Assembly: GCF_021134715.1 (NCBI RefSeq)
Contig: NC_060025.1
Coordinates: 8,370,001 to 8,434,000, forward strand
Reading direction: 5' to 3'
From: Daphnia pulex
Lineage: Eukaryota; Arthropoda; Branchiopoda; Diplostraca; Daphniidae
Length of the DNA stretch: 64,000 nt
The stretch's first letter is position 1. Each line of letters begins with the position of its first letter. This document shows positions 56,778-64,000 of this stretch, piece by piece. A program made the position numbers and the translations under genes. The notes under the pieces were generated by a model. The model saw nothing but the letters and a program-made list of their open reading frames with translations. It did no database searches and was not told the origin of the DNA.

Positions 56778-57318
56778 CTTCTTCTTTGTGAGCTTCGAAG
56801 CGTACTATGGTGGTTTAGCCCAATCGAGGCTTATTTTTATAAAGGTATTGCAAACACGGTATGACAAATAAGTCCAAACAGAAGCGTGTTCTCAACAACC
56901 TCCATTCACACACGAACCTTTTGTTTGCACCACAACATGTGTACAAAAGATGTGTAAACATCTGTTTCCTATTCATCCAGTTGGACGACAGCGAAACCGC
57001 ATCCTTTCACGTTCTTTTTTTTGAAATACTGACGCCATTTAAATGGTTACACACCTTGCGGTCAATATCCTGACCGCAGAGAACTTATCGGAAGGTTTTG
57101 TAACCACGTTCAAAATTACTTTTTTCAAAATAAACAGATATTTCGAAACCACATCTACCTCTTAACAACTCTAGAGTTGAGGCCATCGAGTACACCATAA
57201 AATATGACCAAGTTTCTTTTAAATGTAAACATCCCGTGATTCAGTCTGTGCATTGCACGCACATATATTTTTAGAGAAAAGAGAAGTGATAACGTACAAA
57301 AGATGATAAACTTGCATG
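56778..57318 (-). promoter_or_regulatory. Endonuclease promoter region and ELP2 3' flank
   Basis: Between the two same-strand genes. On the minus strand TTTATAAAAATAAG (complement at about 56830-56843) lies some 55 bp before the endonuclease ATG and is a good TATA-like box. No other gene was seen. Confidence 0.45.
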
Positions 57319-60300
57319 TTACTCCAACGCCAGATTGAAAATTTTGAAGGTGTTGTCGGCGCCACACGAGGCCAGCTGTAAAGTCTGGCCGTCGGCGGTA
57401 TTGTGGTCTGGCCGGAATCGGAGTCGCTTCACCGTCATATGATGAGCTTGACTAATTTGAATAAACCAAAATTATATTATTAATATATTGTAATGACACA
57501 CATATAACAACAATTACCTTTGATTGAGCGAGGCCAGAATGTTCCACTGAGGGGCGGAATCTGAAGGCAAAGGATTCCACGTGTAAAACAGGATCTGACC
57601 GCTGTCCAAACCGATGGCGACCAGATAAAATCCATTCGGTAATCTGTTGGGACTGCACGCTACAGCTGTGACGGAATCGGCACACTCGAGTGGTTGCCCG
57701 CTTATCCGGTATGACGATACATCATCGACGGTGGTAGGCTCCCAGACGATGACACGCTTGTCGCGTGATCCGGTCAAGAAGTAACGCGAATCAGGTGTCC
57801 AGTGACAGGACCACAAGATCCGGCTTCCGCCGCTGCCCTTCGCCACTGTCTTCAACGTGAATTTTCCTTCGTCGTTTTGAACTTTCTCGTGAACAGCCCA
57901 ATTCCGGTCACGCGAAACTGAGACGAGTTTCAGGCCGTCGGGTGAAAAGGCCATTTGGGAAACCGTCAGAGCATGGGCTTCCAGTTTTCCAATCAGACTC
58001 CAATCGCTCGTGTCCCAAATGATGATGGATGCGTGTTCTGCCTTCTGGGCCTTCGAGGCCGACACCAACAGTTGGCACTGAGGATCAGCCGCCAGACTGA
58101 AGAGCTCGTACCCGTGCCCGTACAGTTTCTGAACCTCGGGCCACAGTGTGTTTTGAAGGAGAGTCTCTTCAGTTGGGGGAGCTAATGAGACAACGTCACC
58201 ACAAAGAAAAGAAATCAGAAATTTGAATAAGACTTTAATATTTAAATCAATGTTCACCAATGAGATGAGTAGCCGTAAAGTGGTTTTCTGCATACAAATC
58301 CGATTTTGAATGTGGAGCTTTAGGAGTTTCGGTCTCGGCTGGTTGGTAAACGGGTTTATTGGAAAGACCCAAGGCTGGAACAGCAGCTCCCTGAGGAGCA
58401 CCCTGCACTGCATAAATAACAGTTGGAATACTCATGTGGAAAAGTTGATTTTAAAAAAATGGTATTACGTTCTGGAATTGGCAGATCAATACGACAGATC
58501 CGGGAAAAGTTCTCTAGAAAATTGTGAGGGGCTTCAAAAACTCGGATGACTTTCTCTTCTGCTCCGGAAGCAAACCGGAAGCGTCCGAGAGACGCAATGC
58601 AGGACAAATCATAACCATGAATTTGAGGACGACTTATTTCGTGCCACGTAACCTAAGTGTTCAAAAGGACATTTAAGATGTTTTTTTAATGCTGTGCCGA
58701 CAGAAATGGAAGGATACCTCTTGGTTAGACTCTTGAATCCAAGGTGCATGGAGTCTAGTGGTCTGATCGATACTGGCCTAAATATTAAAGGTATTACAAT
58801 AGATAGAATAAGACATCGTTGACAACAGTCAACAGTCAACAGAAGAAATGTGAGGACTAATACTACTAATACTTACAGTAAGAGCAAAGTCACCACTAGG
58901 ATCCCATATGAAGTCTTCAACGGAATCAAAGTGACCGCTACACACGACACCTGGATGCCATTGGCCCTGCAGGGATATGGAGAGTGTCAGTACAAAGACG
59001 ATAAACCACCAAATCATCAATTATCACCTCAACATCGTGCCACAGATGAAGGGCACCCTGATATCCATGAGCCAGGATGGAGGTTCCCTGATTCCCAAAT
59101 CGGCAGCCATAAAGGCCCAATGTGTTTCCGCCGATTTCTCCCACACGGACTTGATCATACCAAACGCCACTGGATGGATCTACTCCCCAGATCGTCATGG
59201 TTTTGTCCATAGAACAGGAGAGTAACCGAAGGGGATTTTTTCGAATGCCATCTGCAAGAAATTTTCATATGTAGGAAATGTTGCGTAAATATTTAAAACT
59301 TGGTGCTTCCCACTCACCTTTTAGCACGGGCGATTGCCAATGGATGCCGTACACCCAGTTCTCATGGCCTTGCAAAACAGTTTCCAATTGACACTTAAAC
59401 TTGTGCTCATCTTCGAAAATAACGCAGAAGTCTCCCTGATTGGATTGGAGGGCTAACTTGCTGTTATCAGACTGAGACTGCTGATCCTTGCTGACTTCTG
59501 AAGAAATCCTCCAAACACGAATGAGTGTGTCTTGAGCTGCAGAAGCTAGCAGCAAATCACCACCATCTGAAAGCAATAAAATAAATGTAATACTCATGAG
59601 AGTGATAATAACATTCAGAGTAGTACCTTCTACAGTAAAGGCTAGGGCACGAATCCAGTCCTCATGACCAGGGACTTTCATTGTTCTTACACAAGAAACT
59701 TCTCCTTGCGACATTTCAAAATTGAATAGCTGAATGGATCCATCGTCACCAGCACACGCAAGGAGAGGGACTTGGCAACCAGGTAATAAATTAACTGCAC
59801 AGTCAAACATCAAGACTGGTTTTGACGAAAACTTTTGCAAAACCCTCCATTCTCCTGTGAGATGTTGAAAATGAGAATCAATTTGAAATATATTAAGATT
59901 GAAAGATCTATACCATTCAAAGTCTCTTGTAGCCACACACAAATTTGATCTCCTCCAACTGCTACAACAACAGTGGCGGTATTGTCTTTGTATTTCCAAT
60001 AGAATCCATCTACTGAGTTAACACTGGTTTCCAAGCCTAAACAAAATTTCACAAAAATTATGATTATGAAAGTGGAAAAAACTTGAAATAAATTATCCTT
60101 GCCTGCTAGTGTGGCAACTTTTGAGCAAATGATGCCAGAAGAAGTTTTGCTGCAAGCCCAAACGATAACAGTTTTGTCTACAGATCCGCTTACAAATTCT
60201 TTTTCCTGTGATTGTTGCCCATCTTGAATCCACCGCATACAATTAACTCTGTCCTGGTGCTCACAGAGAGTGTGCAAAATCTTGCCATGATTATCAGCAA

Positions 60301-60529
60301 ACTAGAAAAAATGCAAATCAGAACGTGAGTCGTCAACGTCAAAAGACCAAACGCGTGTGGCAAACAATCATTACAAGACACATACCTTTGGATCATAGAC
60401 AGTGACGGCACGAGACGAAGCAAAACAGACCAAATCATTATTTCCCCAATCAAGAGCGTGCGGAGTTCGGTTACATCCTACACTTGTGTAGACATTCCCG
60501 ACAGCCACGTTGTTCAAGGAGGCAGCCAT
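57319..60529 (-). CDS. elp2: Elongator complex protein 2
   Basis: Twelve minus-strand exons: 60529-60386, 60301-60103, 60036-59914, 59854-59627, 59566-59318, 59251-59028, 58966-58877, 58777-58718, 58652-58469, 58407-58258, 58181-57518, 57451-57319. They give 815 aa. WD40 repeats occupy almost the whole protein in two propellers, for example [92 protein letters not shown] and [14 protein letters not shown]. The opening, [18 protein letters not shown], is typical of ELP2. The protein scaffolds the Elongator complex, which modifies wobble uridines of tRNA. Intron 2 has a GC donor (CAG|GCAAGG). A 17-base C run sits just upstream. Confidence 0.94.
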
Positions 60530-60552
60530 TTTTAATGTTTACGTCCGTTATT

Positions 60553-60569
60553 CCCCCCCCCCCCCCCCC
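60553..60569. repeat. C17 homopolymer upstream of ELP2
   Basis: Seventeen consecutive C on the plus strand, which is G17 on the coding strand of ELP2, ending 23 bp before its ATG. Confidence 0.9.
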
Positions 60570-62303
60570 GTTTCGTTGTCATGACAATGCCAACGCAGCG
60601 GCGCCATTCGGAACCAAAGTGGCGCGACGAAATTTAAAAATGAATTCAGCAAAGCGTTGCGATGAAAATGACATCAGGTATCGAAATAAAAATACTCAAA
60701 CATTTTCTTTTTTCGTTTTTTATTATTATTATTGGATCAGATCAGTTAATCATTGTTGTATCTTATCATCTCGCCCTGACAGCTGACAAACACCGTATAC
60801 AGAGACACATTCAACTGCAACAATATTGAGATGTGGGTACCAGTATACCTGGCACTGTATAATGTTTTGGGTATTTTTTTTTAAATCTTTTTTGTATTTT
60901 GTATTTAATTTTTTTCGCTTTAGCGCATATTTACTTTATTGTTATGCTTCAATTTTCAATGGCTTGTTGAGAATTTCATTTGCTCGAGGGGAGGAAAAAA
61001 ACATTTCGGGACTGGGCTAAGATAGGGCGGGGCTGAAACAATACTTTTGTAATACTGCGACGAAACATAAGCATATTATCTTTTACTAGTATCTCTCTGG
61101 TCTTACCAATTGTTCTGTCCTGTTCCATTCCGTTTTGTCTTTAAAAATTTATTCAAGTGTTTTTTTTGGACAATTAAGGAGAAAAAAGCAATCGCAGAAC
61201 AAACAAATGAGCATTGATGATGTAATAAGAGCGATAGGGAGTGTGGTGGAACCGACAATAAGTCTGGCATACGAATTCTTTTTTTTTTTGTTTGTTTGTT
61301 TCAAAACCAACCAGTACACAGTTTAATTAGATCATGTGGCATCGTCAGAATAACAGGGGCGAGTGAAAAGATGGAGATTCAATGAGGAAATGAATTAGCT
61401 GAATTGATTTCTTCTTTATATACCGAAATAATGAACTGCACGAATTGCGACACGCCTTCGAGAGACATTCTCCAAAAGGACTCGGGTTATTTTTCTTCTT
61501 TGAAAAATTTGTGAAAGTGAAAATTCAGTGGTGCAAAAAGGGTGGAAAAAGAAAATCAAAGTGGAATTGGATGAGATAATTTCTTAGTAATGTCATGGGC
61601 AAAAAATTTTTACTTCAAACCTTATTATTTTTAAAATGATGCTTTCGCACATCCACGCCGTATATGTATAATTATGTATATGCAATTAGAACAAACGACG
61701 ACGACGACGTACTAATTTTTTTTTTCTTGGAAATTTTTCATCCGGCGAGCAGATAGAGAATCGAAATATAAAATGAAGAAATTTGACAACGCCGAAAAGA
61801 TTCCCGACCAAACCCCTCCAAACGGTTTGAGTCATCAGCCGAAATCAGAAGCGTATACACATCATTTTAGAATATTATCAATTCAATTCAATCTGTGGAT
61901 GTGTGTTGTATACATAGTTTAAATAAATGCGTCTAAACGTGAAATAACCGGGTTTTCATCATCTCCGACAATATCTAAATGTTCCGTGATCATTTTTTTT
62001 TGTACGTGAATTAAAAACGAACTGACTTCATAATTAGCGCGGGAAATTTCAAAATGACAACACAAAAATTGGGAGTTATAATAATATCATGGATGGTGTG
62101 GCCGTATAGTCTGTGTGAGCAATACAAATTCATCGTTCCAGCATTACACACACACAGCAGCATCGCAGATTTAATTCTTTTTTTAAATCTTTTTTTTTAA
62201 AAGAGTCTTCTCCGTTTGTTATAGTTGCCGTTTTGTCGGGTTATACATAATTTTTTATGGACTAAATTATCTTCTGCGCACTCACAGTTCAACCGTCTCA
62301 CTT
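60570..62303. other. ELP2 promoter side and 3' UTR of the next gene
   Basis: AT-rich with long T runs, consistent with a long 3' UTR of the minus-strand gene that ends at 62304. A short GAC triplet run lies near 61697. No separate gene is supported. Confidence 0.45.
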
Positions 62304-63846
62304 TTAGTGTTTGTATTCGGGGAATTTGGCCGGTCGAACTTGCGGAGAAGCGGCGATGATGACGTCGACTGCCGACGCTGCAGCAGCAACGGCGGCCGCC
62401 CGCAGAGGATCCTCTCCGGTGCTGACGGCCGAACGGGATCCCGATGGATAAGAGGACGACACGGTCGTCGTCCCTCCGTCGTCGATGGTGTAAGATTCGT
62501 CAGAGTTTCCCGACGGCGACAGCGGCGGTCCGTATCCGAGTTCGTCCGGTCCTTCCGGCTGATGTCCCATCAGCGGATCGTCGATGAAGAGTCCCGCCTG
62601 ATCCGCCCCCAGCACGACGTCACTGCGGCGCAAAATACACACACACAATTTGGTCGTCGATTTGTTTTCTTTTGAATCAACACAAATTTTAATTGTTTTT
62701 TTATAAAAAGAAAAAATGAATTTCGGGTGTTATTTAGAGGGGTAGGGATAATCTAGTAAGTCAATCTATCAAATATATAGGACAAATCCGGTCTCTACAA
62801 AGCCGAATTGATAAAAGACTACCAAGCTTCAAGGAATAATAATTTGAAATAATAATTATAAGAAAATAAGGTTTGAAATGGTTTGCCCATTTTTTTTCCA
62901 CACATCATCTCACCTATATAGTTTTCTTTCTTTTTTTTTTTAAGTGTTTCTTTATAAGAAAAACAGATCAAGACCGTTTCACACGCACGCACACACGCAC
63001 AGCAGAGCACAGCACATCGGGAGTAGTAGTAGTAGTAGTAGTTGTGTGGTAGTAGTAGTAGTAGTAGTAGCGGTAGAAGTAGTAGAAGTAGCAGTAGAGT
63101 GGCATACATTTTTCGAGTGTTTTTTAGTTTTTAGTAGTAGTTAATGTGTGTGTGAGTGTGGTGTTAAGTCCTATATGTATAACTTGAGAGATTGGAGGAG
63201 TCAACTGTGTGTGAGTAAACTTTTGTTTTGGTTGGGTGTTTTCAGTACAGGCCGAAACACCTGCATCAAATAATTCAAGAGAGAGAAAGAAGAGAGAAAC
63301 AGTTGCAACAAACAGATCTCCAATGAACATGAAAAACCGAAAAATCCGGCCAGCCATTAAAAAATTAAAATAGCACATTTCACAAACTAATCCAAGATAG
63401 TAGGTATGTCAATCAAAATCTAGCGAGAGATTTAAAATTGAGGCGCACCACAGGCACATCATCGTCACTGCTATATAGTCATCATCATAATAATAATATG
63501 TACACGCTATTTAGAATTATTTATAGAGAAAAATAGCTAATAAGATAGTTAAGTGCCGGGCAGAATTTAGAAAAAATAATTAAAATGAAGATTTTTTTTT
63601 GTTTTAAAAACAAATGAAATCAAATGCAGTGGTGATGTGCATGTTGTTGTTTTTTAGGCGAAATGAGGTCATACAAGTCATACCTATCGCTCTCGTCGGA
63701 ATCGCCCGGATCGCCGCCGTGTCCGCCGTGTTTGATGTCGTCGTGGTGGTCGTGATTATTCTCGTTGCTGGTTGTTTCGTAAAGGCTGATGCCCGGCACG
63801 GAGGTCGGCTGTCGGTAACGGCCGTAGACGAACCGCAAGGCATCGC
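62304..63846 (-). CDS. Last two exons of an unidentified minus-strand gene (partial)
   Basis: Exon 63846-63684 encodes SDALRFVYGRYRQPTSVPG and continues through histidine- and glycine-rich residues to ...DSDESD. It ends at a GTATGA donor. Exon 62622-62304 continues in phase as DVVLGADQAGLFIDDPLMGH, then serine/threonine-rich and alanine-rich sequence, and ends FPEYKH. The composition looks like a cytoplasmic tail of a membrane or signalling protein, but the family was not recognised. The acceptor of the upstream exon lacks a pyrimidine tract, so its 5' edge is uncertain. The gene continues beyond the right edge. Confidence 0.5.
62623..63683 (-). other. Intron of the partial minus-strand gene
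   Basis: Bounded by a GTATGA donor and a GCCGCAG acceptor on the minus strand. It holds the GTA microsatellite and GT/CA-rich stretches and no other gene. Confidence 0.45.
63020..63105 (+). repeat. AGT/GTA microsatellite
   Basis: An imperfect trinucleotide run of GTA with interruptions (TTGTGTG, CGGTAGAAG, GCAGTAGAG), inside the intron of the partial minus-strand gene. Confidence 0.8.
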
Positions 63847-64000
63847 TACTATGTTACACATTTTTTTTTGTTTTTTCGTTGTTGAATTGTGTGGTGTTGT
63901 TGTGCGTGTTTGTTTTTGGGTTTGTCAAATTTTTTTTTTTTTCGTGCGTCCCGGAAGGCAAATCAAAGCGATTTTAGGAGAAAACAAACGGATTCGATGC

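Noticed and set aside
62307-62675. 122-codon plus-strand frame rich in Arg and Ser
   Set aside because: It is antisense to the phase-consistent final exon of the minus-strand gene.
1-64000. LTR elements, virus-like elements, CRISPR arrays, tRNA or rRNA genes
   Set aside because: Long direct terminal repeats, reverse-transcriptase or capsid-like frames, regular spacer arrays and tRNA box patterns were looked for by eye and none was found.

Overview
The window looks like a piece of an arthropod nuclear genome, most likely a branchiopod crustacean of the Daphnia type. Nearly every gene is split by introns of about 55-90 bp. Conserved eukaryotic housekeeping genes sit among a lineage-expanded set of ionotropic chemoreceptors (IRs) and an intronless BTB family. 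All exon maps were read by eye from GT/GC-AG boundaries. Wherever a full gene model is given, the exon lengths sum to a multiple of three, but no transcript evidence was available.

Layout, left to right. 1-5.8 kb: the tail of an unidentified gene, ASH2 (subunit of histone H3K4 methyltransferase complexes) and an RGG/RRM protein with an acidic tail. 6-10.4 kb: two possible small spliced ORFs, a 5' IR relic and IR gene 1. 11-25 kb is a compact housekeeping block: DCAF11/WDR23 (+), DNAJC25 (-), ORC5 (+) and fimbrin/plastin (+), the last with a 4-kb first intron that holds a candidate alternative first exon.

25.5-33.5 kb: TMEM243 (-) lies head-to-head with a BTB gene. This pair was triplicated in tandem; all three BTB genes stay open, but the second and third TMEM243 copies are ruined or reduced to their promoter. 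33.6-35.4 kb holds unidentified gene relics. 36.3-47.1 kb: IR gene 2, a fourth and more diverged BTB gene, an AMN1-like leucine-rich-repeat gene, a decayed copy of it, and IR gene 3.

47.1-55.4 kb is gene-poor and repeat-bearing. It has a foldback MITE of about 390 bp with a 36-bp perfect central palindrome, and a 204-bp piggyBac-type MITE flanked by TTAA that supplies the end of an unidentified ORF. 55.4-60.5 kb on the minus strand: a secreted DNA/RNA non-specific endonuclease and Elongator subunit ELP2. 62.3-64 kb: the last exons of an unidentified minus-strand gene that runs off the window.

The genes do not form one pathway. The main themes are chromatin and translation housekeeping (ASH2, ORC5, ELP2, DCAF11) beside three dispersed, same-strand IRs that share an identical nine-exon plan, and a locally amplified BTB family. 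No virus-like element, LTR element, tRNA, rRNA or CRISPR array was seen.
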